DNA from: Octadecabacter sp. | Lineage (GTDB): Bacteria; Pseudomonadota; Alphaproteobacteria; Rhodobacterales; Rhodobacteraceae | Assembly: GCA_028825445.1 (NCBI GenBank) | Contig: JAPKAD010000021.1 | Location: 1 to 35,605, forward strand | Length of the DNA stretch: 35,605 nt | Direction of reading: 5' to 3' | Part shown: in pieces, positions 17,206-25,211 of the stretch | Layout of the letters: every line of letters starts with the position of its first letter | Position numbering within the stretch: the first letter of the stretch is position 1 | Notes under the pieces: model-generated | Seen by the model: only the letters and a program-made list of their open reading frames with translations | What the model was told of the DNA's origin: nothing | Database searches by the model: none | Program-made: the position numbers and the translations under genes

Positions 17206-17306
17206 TAGAGTCACGTAATGCAGCGAAAACTTATGCACTAACGTGCGCCGTAGTCACAGAACCGTTACATTTCTATAATGATTTCAAATGTTTGCTAAGT
17301 AGGTGA
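17202..17306 (+). CDS. Possible coupled 34-aa ORF or gene stub
   Basis: A GTG start overlaps the SDR stop by 4 bases (GTGA), the usual arrangement of coupled genes. It encodes 34 residues, starting MIESRNAAKTYALTCAVVTE and ending CLLSR. The position directly after a FolM-like SDR is where a further pterin/folate gene such as folB might be expected, so this could be the stub of a lost gene; I see no FolB motif in it. There is no supporting codon or family evidence. Confidence 0.3.
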   Translation: MIESRNAAKTYALTCAVVTEPLHFYNDFKCLLSR

Positions 17307-17503
17307 AAAAATATTATTACTTATCAGTAGTTTACTAAATCGCCTAAAAAATAGGCATTTCTATCAAGCTATGAAAAAATAACGAATTTTTCTGTTTTAG
17401 GGGGATTTGTCCACGAGGTTACCCACAGTTCCGGTGGGTATGTTTCCTCTTGTAGTGTGTCCGTAGCCATTGCAGTGAACGAAGGGAATCATAGGTTAAG
17501 GGT

Positions 17504-19369
17504 ATGAACGACGAAATCATCAAAATTCCGACCGGATATGAAGTCATCCAAGGTTACCTGCGCACGCTTGACAGCTCTCCGGGAGTGTATCGTATGTTGG
17601 ATAGTCAAGCCCGAGTCTTGTATGTTGGGAAGGCACGCAGCCTTAAGAATCGCGTCAGCAATTACGCGCGGCCATCGGGCCATTCTGCCAGAATTGCCAC
17701 GATGATTTCACATACCGCATCGATGATGTTTCTCACGACTAATACAGAAACTGAAGCGCTGTTGCTGGAACAAAACCTGATTAAGCAGTTGAAGCCAAAA
17801 TATAATGTGCTGTTAAGAGACGATAAAAGTTTCCCTAATATTTTAATTTCTGGTGACCATGACTTTCCGCGCATAGAAAAACATCGTGGTGCGAAAAGAA
17901 AAAAAGGAAATTATTATGGACCCTTTGCATCAGCTGGCGCTGTGAACCGTACGTTGAACACGTTGCAGCGGGCATTCTTGCTACGCAATTGTTCGGACAG
18001 TGAATATGAGGCCCGTACGCGCCCATGTTTGCAGTATCAGATCAAACGCTGCGCTGCGCCGTGCGTAGGAAAAGTTAAAAAGAACGATTATGAGCACTTA
18101 GTTAAAGATGCCGAACGTTTTTTGACGGGCAAATCAACGGAAATGCAGGCTTCGCTGGCTGCTCAGATGCAACAAGCGTCTGATGGTATGGAATTTGAAC
18201 GCGCCGCTGCCTTGCGCGACCGCATCAAAGCGCTGACACAGGTACAGACATCTCAAGGAATCAATCCGCGCGGTGTAAATGAGGCCGATGTGATTGCGTT
18301 GCACACGGCTGGTGGACAGGCCTGTGTTCAAGTGTTTTTTATTCGTGCCAATCAGAATTGGGGCAATCGTGACTACTACCCTAGGGTAAGTGGCGATGAG
18401 GGTGCAAGCGAGGTCATGCAGGCTTTTGTTGGCCAATTTTATTCTGACCGCGACCCGCCGCGTATGTTGCTGTTGTCTCACGGTTTGGATGATAAAGATC
18501 TTGTCACAGCGGCGCTCAGTGGCAAAATTGATCGTAAGGTTGAGATTATCGTACCGCAACGCGGTGAGAAGGCTGAACTTGTAAGTGGTGCTGCGCGCAA
18601 TGCACGCGAAAGTCTGGGCCGTAAAATGTCTGAAACAGCAACGCAAGGCCGCTTGCTGCGTGGGCTGAAAGAAGCGTTCGATTTGGTGGAGGTACCCCAG
18701 AGGATCGAGGTTTACGACAACTCACACATCCAAGGAGCTTTTGCCGTAGGCGCCATGATAGTTGCGGGACCGGAAGGTTTCGATAAAAACCAGTACCGAA
18801 AGTTTAATATCCAAGGCGATGACCTGACACCAGGTGATGATTTCGGCATGATGAAGGAAGTCTTGATGCGCCGGTTCAAGCGCTTGCTAAAAGAGGATCC
18901 GAAGCGTGAACTTGGGACATGGCCAGGGTTGTTGCTTATCGACGGTGGTGCAGGGCAGGTGAGTGCGGTGCGTGCCATTATGGAAGAGCTTGGAGTGGGT
19001 GACGTTCCAATGGTAGGTGTTGCCAAGGGCGTAGATCGTGACCACGGAAAAGAAGAATTCTACCGAACTGGTAAGCCGGTCATGGCCTTGCAGCGTAATG
19101 ATCCAATTTTATATTTTGTGCAGCGAATGCGTGATGAAGCGCATCGATTTGCGATTGGCACCCACCGTGCAAAACGGTCCAAAGCGATTGGAGTCACCCC
19201 GCTGGACGATGTACCAGGTGTCGGAGCGGCCCGTAAACGAGCGTTGTTACAACATTTTGGGTCGGCCAAGGCCGTGGGTCGTGCAGCACTTGGAGACCTC
19301 AAAGCGGTTGATGGGATTTCCGGAAATATAGCGGAAACGATTTATGGATATTTTAACGAGAAGGGCTGA
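17504..19369 (+). CDS. uvrC: Excinuclease ABC subunit C
   Basis: A 621-residue nucleotide-excision repair nuclease that cuts on both sides of a lesion within the UvrB complex. Domains in order: GIY-YIG nuclease (about 22-105: SPGVYRML, then VLYVGKARSLKNRVSNY, then the catalytic Glu in ETEALLLEQNLIK); a Cys cluster (CLQYQIKRCAAPCVG); the UVR motif that binds UvrB (MEFERAAALRDRIKAL, near 225-245); the RNase H-like nuclease (IEVYDNSHIQGAFAVGAMIV, LLLIDGGAGQVSA); and two helix-hairpin-helix motifs at the C-terminus (VPGVGAARKRALLQHFG, VDGISGNIAETIY). The ATG has AAGGG nearby. It is separated by about 200 bases from upstream coding sequence and so probably has its own promoter. Confidence 0.98.
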   Translation: MNDEIIKIPTGYEVIQGYLRTLDSSPGVYRMLDSQARVLYVGKARSLKNRVSNYARPSGHSARIATMISHTASMMFLTTNTETEALLLEQNLIKQLKPKYNVLLRDDKSFPNILISGDHDFPRIEKHRGAKRKKGNYYGPFASAGAVNRTLNTLQRAFLLRNCSDSEYEARTRPCLQYQIKRCAAPCVGKVKKNDYEHLVKDAERFLTGKSTEMQASLAAQMQQASDGMEFERAAALRDRIKALTQVQTSQGINPRGVNEADVIALHTAGGQACVQVFFIRANQNWGNRDYYPRVSGDEGASEVMQAFVGQFYSDRDPPRMLLLSHGLDDKDLVTAALSGKIDRKVEIIVPQRGEKAELVSGAARNARESLGRKMSETATQGRLLRGLKEAFDLVEVPQRIEVYDNSHIQGAFAVGAMIVAGPEGFDKNQYRKFNIQGDDLTPGDDFGMMKEVLMRRFKRLLKEDPKRELGTWPGLLLIDGGAGQVSAVRAIMEELGVGDVPMVGVAKGVDRDHGKEEFYRTGKPVMALQRNDPILYFVQRMRDEAHRFAIGTHRAKRSKAIGVTPLDDVPGVGAARKRALLQHFGSAKAVGRAALGDLKAVDGISGNIAETIYGYFNEKG

Positions 19370-19534
19370 TTTTATCCACTATCAAGGTTTTATTTTTAGA
19401 TCTTAAATTCGAATTTTTTAAAAACCTAACCAAAAGTTAAAGGATCTAGCTTCAATCCATTGAACTCTTCAGAGATATTTATGAAGCAGAAACGGGGAGT
19501 GGCGTGTGATTTCGAAACGGCTTAGACAGGTGAT

Positions 19535-20197
19535 ATGATGTGGAATATTCCTAATACATTAACACTGATGCGTTTGTTCGCTGCCCCTGGTGTGGCGATT
19601 ATGTTTTTGTATTTTGCGCGGCCGTATGCGGATTGGTTTGCACTAATTCTATTTGTTGTTGCAGCGACAACTGATTGGTTAGACGGCTATCTTGCGCGCG
19701 CGTGGAAACAAGAAAGCAAGTTTGGCACTATGTTGGATCCAATTGCAGACAAGGCAATGGTAGTTATTGCGCTGCTGGTGATTTGTGGATTTTCCGGTAT
19801 GAACCCGTGGATATTGTTACCCGCCACCTTGATAATGTTTCGTGAGACATTTGTGAGCGGGCTCCGCGAATTCCTTGGTGATACAGCAGGAAAGCTGGCT
19901 GTGACCAAGCTGGCAAAGTGGAAGACAGCTACCCAGATGACTGCGATAGCTGTGCTATTTTCAACTGGTGCATTTGAAACCTACTATAACATGTCGGTTG
20001 AGGGTATGGATAGCGCTACTATAAGCGGTATCTTTGCGGGCGATATTCCTGACAAAGGTGGTCTTGTCTGGAAGTGGTCTGGTGCGTTTTACAGTTGGTG
20101 GATCGGGATCATTTTGCTGTGGATGGCCATGCTTTTGACCGTCATTACAGGTGTGGACTATTTGCGCAAAGCGATGCCATTTCTGAGGGAGAAGTAA
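19535..20197 (+). CDS. pgsA: CDP-diacylglycerol–glycerol-3-phosphate 3-phosphatidyltransferase
   Basis: A 220-residue membrane enzyme making phosphatidylglycerol phosphate, the committed step to phosphatidylglycerol and cardiolipin. The CDP-alcohol phosphotransferase signature is complete: DWLDGYLARAWKQESKFGTM followed by LDPIADK (about 46-72), with the Asp residues that bind metal. NIPNTLTLMRL near the start is typical. There are four or five membrane helices. Two tandem ATGs (19535 and 19538) compete; AGG upstream is 7 bases from the second, which better fits the spacing. A loop around residues 150-175 (YYNMSVEGMDSATISGIFAG) is an insertion seen in roseobacter homologues. The stop overlaps moaD (TAATG). 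Confidence 0.95.
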   Translation: MMWNIPNTLTLMRLFAAPGVAIMFLYFARPYADWFALILFVVAATTDWLDGYLARAWKQESKFGTMLDPIADKAMVVIALLVICGFSGMNPWILLPATLIMFRETFVSGLREFLGDTAGKLAVTKLAKWKTATQMTAIAVLFSTGAFETYYNMSVEGMDSATISGIFAGDIPDKGGLVWKWSGAFYSWWIGIILLWMAMLLTVITGVDYLRKAMPFLREK

Positions 20198-20442
20198 TGC
20201 AGGTTCTTTATTTTTCTTGGGTCCGAGAGCGAATCGGAGTTCCACGTGAAGAGGTCCAAACTAACGCTGTAACGGTTGCGGATCTGGTCTCAGAATTACG
20301 TGAACGCGAAGAACGATATAATGTAGCGTTTGCGGATGTGTCAGCGCTGCGTGTCGCACTTGATCAGGAATTGGTGGATTTCGATGCACCACTTTTTGGC
20401 GTAAACGAAGTCGCATTTTTTCCTCCTATGACTGGAGGATGA
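20197..20442 (+). CDS. moaD: Molybdopterin synthase small subunit
   Basis: An 81-residue ubiquitin-fold protein that carries the sulfur used to make molybdopterin. It ends in the double glycine (FFPPMTGG) that is adenylated and thiocarboxylated. VNEVAFFPP just before it is also standard. The ATG overlaps the pgsA stop by one base. The in-frame codons further upstream lie inside pgsA and are not part of the protein. MoaE follows after 7 bases. Confidence 0.95.
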   Translation: MQVLYFSWVRERIGVPREEVQTNAVTVADLVSELREREERYNVAFADVSALRVALDQELVDFDAPLFGVNEVAFFPPMTGG

Positions 20443-20449
20443 AGGTCCA

Positions 20450-20887
20450 ATGATTCGGGTTCAGTCGATGCCATTCGACTCTGGTGGGGAATTGAATACG
20501 TTTTCTTCCAGTGTCGCGGGCGTGGGTGCTATTGTCAGTTTTACTGGAGTTGTGCGCGATGTTGAGGGTGGTTTGTCCAACATGATAATTGAACACTATC
20601 CTGGCATGACCGAAAAAGCGCTTGAGGCGATCCGAAGTGAGGCAATGCAGCGCTGGGATTTGGCAGACATTTTAATCGTTCACCGCACCGGTCTGCTTGA
20701 AGCACATGAAAGCATCATGATGGTTGCGACGGCGTCAAAGCATCGCAAGGATGCGTTTGAGGCAGCGGAATTCTTGATGGATTATCTGAAATCCCGCGCA
20801 CCGTTTTGGAAGAAAGAGATCACGTTGGATGGTGCTGACTGGGTTGCATCCAAGTCTGAGGATGAAGATGCGCTATCGCGGTGGTGA
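20450..20887 (+). CDS. moaE: Molybdopterin synthase catalytic subunit
   Basis: A 145-residue subunit that converts precursor Z (cPMP) to molybdopterin with MoaD. Key elements are FTGVVRDVEGG (about 31-41), the HYPGMTEKAL segment, IVHRTGLLEAHESIMMVATAS, and the active-site Lys region RAPFWKKEI near residue 120. The ATG is preceded by GGAGGATGAAGG, which overlaps the moaD stop. Its 3' end overlaps the opposite-strand tag gene by 15 bases. moaA, moaC and moeA are not in the window. Confidence 0.96.
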   Translation: MIRVQSMPFDSGGELNTFSSSVAGVGAIVSFTGVVRDVEGGLSNMIIEHYPGMTEKALEAIRSEAMQRWDLADILIVHRTGLLEAHESIMMVATASKHRKDAFEAAEFLMDYLKSRAPFWKKEITLDGADWVASKSEDEDALSRW

Positions 20888-21445
20888 TCCGAGGGAGCGG
20901 CATAATTCATGTTGTGGGCAGGTTGTTAGGTGATCGTTGATCAGCCCACAGGCCTGCATCCACGCATATACGATCGTCGGGCCGCAGTATTTAAAGCCCA
21001 TATTCTTTAAGTCTTTTGAAAACCTTGTCGACATGTCGGTGTAAACAGGCACTTCGGCTGAAGTTGTGTGGTTGGCTTGCAGCGGCTTTCCATCGACATA
21101 AGACCAGCATAGTTTAGAAAAATCATCGATCTTCAGGTAGGCTTGGGCGTTGCTGATTGTGGCTTGAATTTTGCCACGATGACGGATGATGCCTTCGTTT
21201 TTCAACAGGTGTTCGATATCGACATCGTCCCACGTGGCGATTTTAACTGGGTCAAAATTTACGAACGCTGCACGAAAGTTATTACGCTTTTTTAATATCG
21301 TGATCCAGCTGAGACCAGCTTGAAACCCATCAAGAATGAGCTTTTCCCACAGCGCTCTGCTGTCCCATTCGGGAACACCCCATTCGATGTCATGGTAGTC
21401 GGTATAAATTGGTTCTGATCCGGCCCAGCCGCAGCGGTTTAACAT
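20873..21445 (-). CDS. tag: DNA-3-methyladenine glycosylase I
   Basis: A 190-residue base-excision repair enzyme removing 3-methyladenine. It matches Tag along its length: MLNRCGW start, YHDIEWGVPEWDSRALWEKL, the GFQAGLSWITILKKR block, and NMGFKYCGPTIVYAWMQACGLINDH. The zinc ligands of Tag are present: Cys5, His18, His172 and Cys176 (HLTTC). Overlapping 3' ends with moaE (15 bases) mean the two transcripts are convergent and partly complementary. The gene is monocistronic, reading from the gap to its right. Confidence 0.96.
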   Translation of the reverse strand: MLNRCGWAGSEPIYTDYHDIEWGVPEWDSRALWEKLILDGFQAGLSWITILKKRNNFRAAFVNFDPVKIATWDDVDIEHLLKNEGIIRHRGKIQATISNAQAYLKIDDFSKLCWSYVDGKPLQANHTTSAEVPVYTDMSTRFSKDLKNMGFKYCGPTIVYAWMQACGLINDHLTTCPQHELCRSLGSPPR

Positions 21446-21694
21446 TGTGTGCTCCAGTATGAGTTTAATCGCATCTACTCCTGCATAATGCTGTGAAATG
21501 TGTCAATAAAAGTGATGTCTGACAGCTCTTAAAGTTTAGTGTGCAATATTAGTGCACAAAAAGGACAAACAAATTGTATTAAAACCTATTCGACTACTGG
21601 CGATGACCAAAAGCCACGTGAACTGCTAAAATATACAATTAGTACGCAATATTGAGACATCCTATCGATGTGGCCCACTGTATCAGAAGGATAA

Positions 21695-21883
21695 TTTTCA
21701 GTTGGTGATGCTGCCTGTCCGCACAATCAGGTCGGGCTAATCAATAGATTTTTATACAGTCTGATCAGCATGATAGATTATATAGAGGGCACTATGCCAG
21801 CCGCGCAACTCATACGTGAAATTGAAGTCTCGAGCTTTGGGGGCGACATCGACATTGTGAGTCTTTATTTAGCTTTTTACTAA
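21695..21883 (+). pseudogene. Protein-like remnant of unknown family
   Basis: An open frame between two stops reads as plausible protein, including GLINRFLYSLISMIDYIEGT and MPAAQLIREIEVSSFGGDID. An internal ATG at 21794 has GAGGG 5 bases upstream and would give a 29-residue peptide ending at TAA 21881-21883. The composition and the helix-like pattern differ from the surrounding AT-rich sequence. I cannot name the family. It may be a short real gene or the relic of a longer one. Confidence 0.25.
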
Positions 21884-22452
21884 AACCCTAATATTTTTTA
21901 TCGGTTACTGTATTTGCGCGCACGCTTGAGAATGCGGCTTAGTGGTGCATGCTTATAATAGATTAGTCAGTGAAGCACTTCTTGCGGATTGTTGATCCTT
22001 GTGACTGGTGGCAGACAGTGCGATGTTTCTGTCTGAAGTTATGATCCGTTCCATGGAAAAATTCAGTTCAATGTTCAGGCATCTTCCTTAAATTTCTTTG
22101 GGGCAAGTATGACGGGGTTCCGCTATCTTAGAAATTTTTTTGATTAAGTAAAAAGTAATAGCCATTTAACATGCAAAATTGACAAAGTCTCAGTTAAAAA
22201 GTTCTTGTGGAGGTACTGATAGCTTTCAGGAATTAATTAAGAATGTTTGTGGCTGCATAAACTGTTGAATGCAATATTAGGGTTAATTTCTTTATCTCTT
22301 TGGTGGCAGTCTTCTAACAAAGCTATCATTTGGTGTTCTGAAATTTTCAGTCTAAAATGCGCAGACTATTCAATACTCCTCATGCAGTTAAGTAACACGC
22401 CGTGAATTCGTTGCGATTACTGTCCCAACGTCTTAAGAAAAGATAACGGCGG

Positions 22453-22495
22453 TTGAGAGATTTTATTATCTTGCTTTTCTTCACAGGTCTCTCAA
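22453..22495. promoter_or_regulatory. Inverted repeat upstream of phbA
   Basis: A perfect 8-bp inverted repeat, TTGAGAGA / TCTCTCAA, separated by 27 AT-rich bases, lies 43-85 bases before the phbA start. It could be an operator or a leader stem. It does not match the TGC-rich sites known for the PHB regulator PhaR. Confidence 0.35.
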
Positions 22496-22537
22496 AATTC
22501 CGTTGATTTAGTCGGAACAAAAAAGGAATACCTTCCT

Positions 22538-23713
22538 ATGACAAACGTAGTTATCGCATCAGCAGCTCGCACTGCTGTGGGCAGTTTTGGTGGTGTATTT
22601 GCTAATACGCCTGCCCATGATCTAGGTGCCGCTATTCTGGAAGAAGTCGCTGTTCGCGCCGGCATCGACAAATCTGAAGTTTCTGAAACGATTCTTGGTC
22701 AGGTTCTGACAGCTGCGCAGGGCCAGAATCCTGCGCGTCAGGCACATATTAATGCTGGATTTTCTCAAGAATCTGCAGCATGGTCGCTCAACCAAGTTTG
22801 TGGTTCTGGACTTCGCGCAGTTGCGCTTGGCGCGCAGCACATTATGCTTGGTGATGCGTCGATTGTGGCTGCTGGTGGTCAGGAAAATATGTCGCTCTCC
22901 CCACATGCGCAAAACATGCGTGCGGGTCAAAAGATGGGCGACATGAAGCTTGTCGATACGATGATCAAAGACGGTCTTTGGGATGCGTTTAACAACTACC
23001 ATATGGGCCAAACGGCTGAAAATGTAGCTGAAAAGTGGCAGATTTCTCGCGACATGCAGGACGAATTTGCTGTAGCGTCTCAGAACAAAGCTGAAGCCGC
23101 TCAAAAGGCTGGCAAGTTTGCCGATGAGATCGCTTCATTTACTGTGAAGACTCGCAAGGGCGATGTGATTATTGATCAAGATGAATACATCCGCCATGGC
23201 GCCACGATGGAAGCCATGCAAAAAATGCGTCCAGCTTTCATTAAAGATGGTACAGTGACTGCAGCTAATGCATCTGGCCTTAACGATGGTGCGGCTGCAA
23301 CAATTTTGATGTCTGTCGACGATGCTGCAAAGCGTGGCATTGAACCGTTGGCTCGCATTGCATCCTACGCCACAGCGGGTTTGGATCCATCAATTATGGG
23401 TGTTGGTCCAATTTACGCTTCACGCAAGGCATTAGATAAGGCGGGTTGGTCTGTTGATGATTTGGACCTTGTTGAAGCCAATGAAGCTTTCGCAGCGCAA
23501 GCTTGTGCTGTGAACCAAGAAATGGGCTGGGATCCTGCAATTGTAAACGTGAACGGTGGAGCGATCGCAATTGGGCATCCGATTGGTGCATCTGGCTGCC
23601 GAGTTCTGAACACGTTGTTGTTTGAGATGAAGCGCCGTGGTGCCAAAAAAGGTCTTGCGACTCTGTGCATTGGAGGTGGAATGGGAGTCGCGCTTTGTGT
23701 TGAACGCCCTTAA
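22538..23713 (+). CDS. phbA: Acetyl-CoA acetyltransferase (beta-ketothiolase)
   Basis: A 391-residue thiolase II that condenses two acetyl-CoA to acetoacetyl-CoA, the first step of polyhydroxybutyrate synthesis. The catalytic residues are in place: Cys88 in NQVCGSGL, His347 in [14 protein letters not shown] and Cys377 in CIGGGMG. GGQENMS and NEAFAAQA are further thiolase marks, and the length is exactly that of biosynthetic thiolases. The start has AGGAATACC upstream. The next gene, 88 bases on, is the reductase of the same pathway, so they most likely form one operon. Confidence 0.96.
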   Translation: MTNVVIASAARTAVGSFGGVFANTPAHDLGAAILEEVAVRAGIDKSEVSETILGQVLTAAQGQNPARQAHINAGFSQESAAWSLNQVCGSGLRAVALGAQHIMLGDASIVAAGGQENMSLSPHAQNMRAGQKMGDMKLVDTMIKDGLWDAFNNYHMGQTAENVAEKWQISRDMQDEFAVASQNKAEAAQKAGKFADEIASFTVKTRKGDVIIDQDEYIRHGATMEAMQKMRPAFIKDGTVTAANASGLNDGAAATILMSVDDAAKRGIEPLARIASYATAGLDPSIMGVGPIYASRKALDKAGWSVDDLDLVEANEAFAAQACAVNQEMGWDPAIVNVNGGAIAIGHPIGASGCRVLNTLLFEMKRRGAKKGLATLCIGGGMGVALCVERP

Positions 23714-23801
23714 AATTTTAAAATACCTGCGTAATAATATTACGATTTATAGCCTTTAAAAATAACATAATTATCTAACGGAATTCCAATAGGAGAAAAG
23801 C

Positions 23802-24524
23802 ATGGGACGTGTTGCACTTGTTACAGGCGGAAGTCGTGGTATTGGCAAAGCTATTTCTAAGAAACTAAAAGCAGATGGATACATTGTTGCAGCAACATAC
23901 GCTGGCAATGATGATGCTGCTGCAAATTTTAGTGAAACCACAGGCATTAAAACTTACAAATGGAACGTTGCAAACTACGAAAGTTCCAAAGTCGGTATTG
24001 CGCAGGTCGAAGCAGAACTTGGTCCCATAGAGGTTGTCGTTGCGAATGCCGGCATCACCCGTGATGCGCCATTCCACAAGATGACGCCAGAACAGTGGCA
24101 TGACGTTATAGATACTAATTTGACGGGGGTTTTTAACACAATTCACCCGATTTGGCCAGGTATGAGGGAACGTAAGTTTGGCCGCTTTATCGTTATTTCG
24201 TCTATTAACGGTCAGAAGGGCCAGTTTGCGCAGGTCAACTACGCGGCAACCAAATCTGGCGATCTGGGTATTGTAAAATCACTTGCGCAAGAAGGCGCAC
24301 GCGTCGGAATCACAGCCAATGCAGTTTGCCCAGGTTACATCGGTACCGAAATGGTCTTGGCAGTGCCGGAAAAGATCCGCGAAAGTATTATTGGTCAGAT
24401 TCCAGCGGGTCGTCTAGGTGAACCAGAAGAAATTGCCCGCTGCGTTGCATTCCTTGCTTCCGACGATTCTGGGTTCATTAACGGATCAACAATTTCTGCA
24501 AATGGTGCGCAGTTCTTCGTCTAA
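23802..24524 (+). CDS. phbB: Acetoacetyl-CoA reductase
   Basis: A 240-residue NADPH-dependent SDR reducing acetoacetyl-CoA to (R)-3-hydroxybutyryl-CoA. It has TGGSRGIG (8-15), NAGITRD (82-88), ISSINGQKGQ with Ser133/134, and catalytic Tyr147 and Lys151 (YAATK). INGQKGQFAQVNY is diagnostic for PhbB as opposed to FabG. It starts with a strong ribosome binding site (AGGAGA). It follows phbA and is ended by the hairpin at 24548. The polymerase phaC is not in the window. Confidence 0.96.
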   Translation: MGRVALVTGGSRGIGKAISKKLKADGYIVAATYAGNDDAAANFSETTGIKTYKWNVANYESSKVGIAQVEAELGPIEVVVANAGITRDAPFHKMTPEQWHDVIDTNLTGVFNTIHPIWPGMRERKFGRFIVISSINGQKGQFAQVNYAATKSGDLGIVKSLAQEGARVGITANAVCPGYIGTEMVLAVPEKIRESIIGQIPAGRLGEPEEIARCVAFLASDDSGFINGSTISANGAQFFV

Positions 24525-24547
24525 TTAGACTGTGAAAATACTTAAAA

Positions 24548-24572
24548 GGGCGGGAGTTTAACCCGTCCTTCC
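24548..24572. terminator. Terminator between phbB and the 38-aa gene (both directions)
   Basis: The stem GGGCGGG / CCCGTCC, with one G·T pair in the plus-strand RNA, encloses a 7-base loop. On the minus strand it is followed by TTTTAAG, a good terminator for the 38-residue gene. On the plus strand the T run is weak (TTCCT), but it may still end the phb transcript. Confidence 0.6.
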
Positions 24573-24589
24573 TGCATTATTATTGCTGA

Positions 24590-24706
24590 TTAAGTCGCAG
24601 AGCGGCCAAAAAGGCCTTTGATAAATCTTGCAAAAGCGCCAGCTCGTTGCTCGTGTGCTTGGGCGATTATTTTATTAACGTCAGACTGTGATAATTCTTT
24701 GTACAT
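24590..24706 (-). CDS. Small conserved-looking protein (38 aa)
   Basis: Encodes 38 residues: MYKELSQSDVNKIIAQAHEQ followed by RAGAFARFIKGLFGRSAT. The ATG has GAGGTGG upstream in the minus orientation, and a terminator follows the stop. This start, stop and terminator set makes it a credible gene. The C-terminal half is a basic amphipathic helix, as in the small stress-linked DUF1127-type proteins of alphaproteobacteria, but the DUF1127 signature itself is absent. The function is unknown. Confidence 0.72.
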   Translation of the reverse strand: MYKELSQSDVNKIIAQAHEQRAGAFARFIKGLFGRSAT

Positions 24707-24828
24707 GGGTCCACCTCTAAAGGTTGTCTCCTCCCATTAACCAACAATAGACGTCCAATCGGATTGATGAAACGCTTAGTTATGCAACGCTGATCTGCTT
24801 CAGGTGCAAGGCTTTGGCATTTAATAAT

Positions 24829-24854
24829 AAAAGCCGCTCAATTGAGCAGCTTTT
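24829..24854. terminator. Bidirectional hairpin terminator
   Basis: AAAAGC-C-GCTCAA / TTGAGC-A-GCTTTT is a 12-pair stem with one mismatch, with A and T runs at both ends, so it could work in both directions. On the minus strand it would end the ydcH transcript ahead of the 38-residue gene. Confidence 0.6.
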
Positions 24855-24891
24855 GACATCATTAGCACAAAATTCTTGCATTTTGGAGGGC

Positions 24892-24911
24892 GCTGGCGCA
24901 ACTACGCCAGC
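24892..24911. repeat. GC-rich stem-loop after ydcH
   Basis: A perfect 7-bp stem, GCTGGCG / CGCCAGC, with a 6-base loop lies just past the ydcH stop. It has no T run, so it is more likely an mRNA end-protecting or pausing hairpin than a terminator. The hairpin at 24829-24854 lies beyond it. Confidence 0.5.
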
Positions 24912-24922
24912 ACCGGTACGGT

Positions 24923-25090
24923 CTAGTCAGAGTTTAGCCGCGAGATCGTTTCTTTGAGGTAGAGTTTTTGTTTCTTGAGGCGTGATACTTCTAGATCATC
25001 GGAGCCCAAACTACGTTGTTCTTTCTCAACAGCGTCAGAAAGGGTATCATGTTTTTTCTTCAGTTCCTGCAGGTGGGACGTTAAGCTCAT
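24923..25090 (-). CDS. YdcH family protein (DUF465)
   Basis: A 55-residue protein: MSLTSHLQELKKKHDTLSDA, a middle VEKEQRSLGSDDLEVSRLKK, and an end with LKKQKLYLKETISRL. This is the DUF465/YdcH pattern, a short helical hairpin with the LKKxKLxLKDxI motif. It is common in Proteobacteria and of unknown function. The ATG has a strong GGAGG 6 bases upstream. It stands alone with hairpins downstream. Confidence 0.88.
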   Translation of the reverse strand: MSLTSHLQELKKKHDTLSDAVEKEQRSLGSDDLEVSRLKKQKLYLKETISRLNSD

Positions 25091-25211
25091 TTAGATCCTC
25101 CTAACTTAGGTAAATAGTTTCTAATTTTGAACATACATTTTTGTGAGTGTCACGCTGCAGAGCAGCAATTTGGAACAATGGGCAAGAGGCCGCCAAAGAA
25201 CTGCAAATTAA

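Larger units (their letters stand above)
21446..22537. other. AT-rich gap with relic-like frames upstream of phbA
   Basis: About 1.1 kb between the start of tag and phbA. It contains an interrupted palindrome GTGCA/TGCAC (21541-21557), a coding-like frame at 21695-21883 (listed), an inverted repeat CAGACAG/CTGTCTG (22012-22035), and a 28-codon frame ending near 22092 (ADSAMFLSEVMIRSMEKFSS). Near phbA there is an inverted repeat (22453-22495, listed). I recognise no complete gene here. The mixture looks like decayed genes. Confidence 0.45.

Noticed and set aside
17409..17430. DnaA-box-like TTGTCCACG and TTACCCACA before uvrC
   Set aside because: Only two imperfect boxes, no AT-rich unwinding region with further boxes and no replication genes nearby, so no origin is claimed.
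17428..17450. LexA-like GTTC repeat before uvrC
   Set aside because: The spacing between the GTTC-like halves is 2 bases too long for the alphaproteobacterial SOS box.
22622..23104. 160-codon minus-strand ORF
   Set aside because: Antisense of phbA; no ribosome site and no family resemblance.
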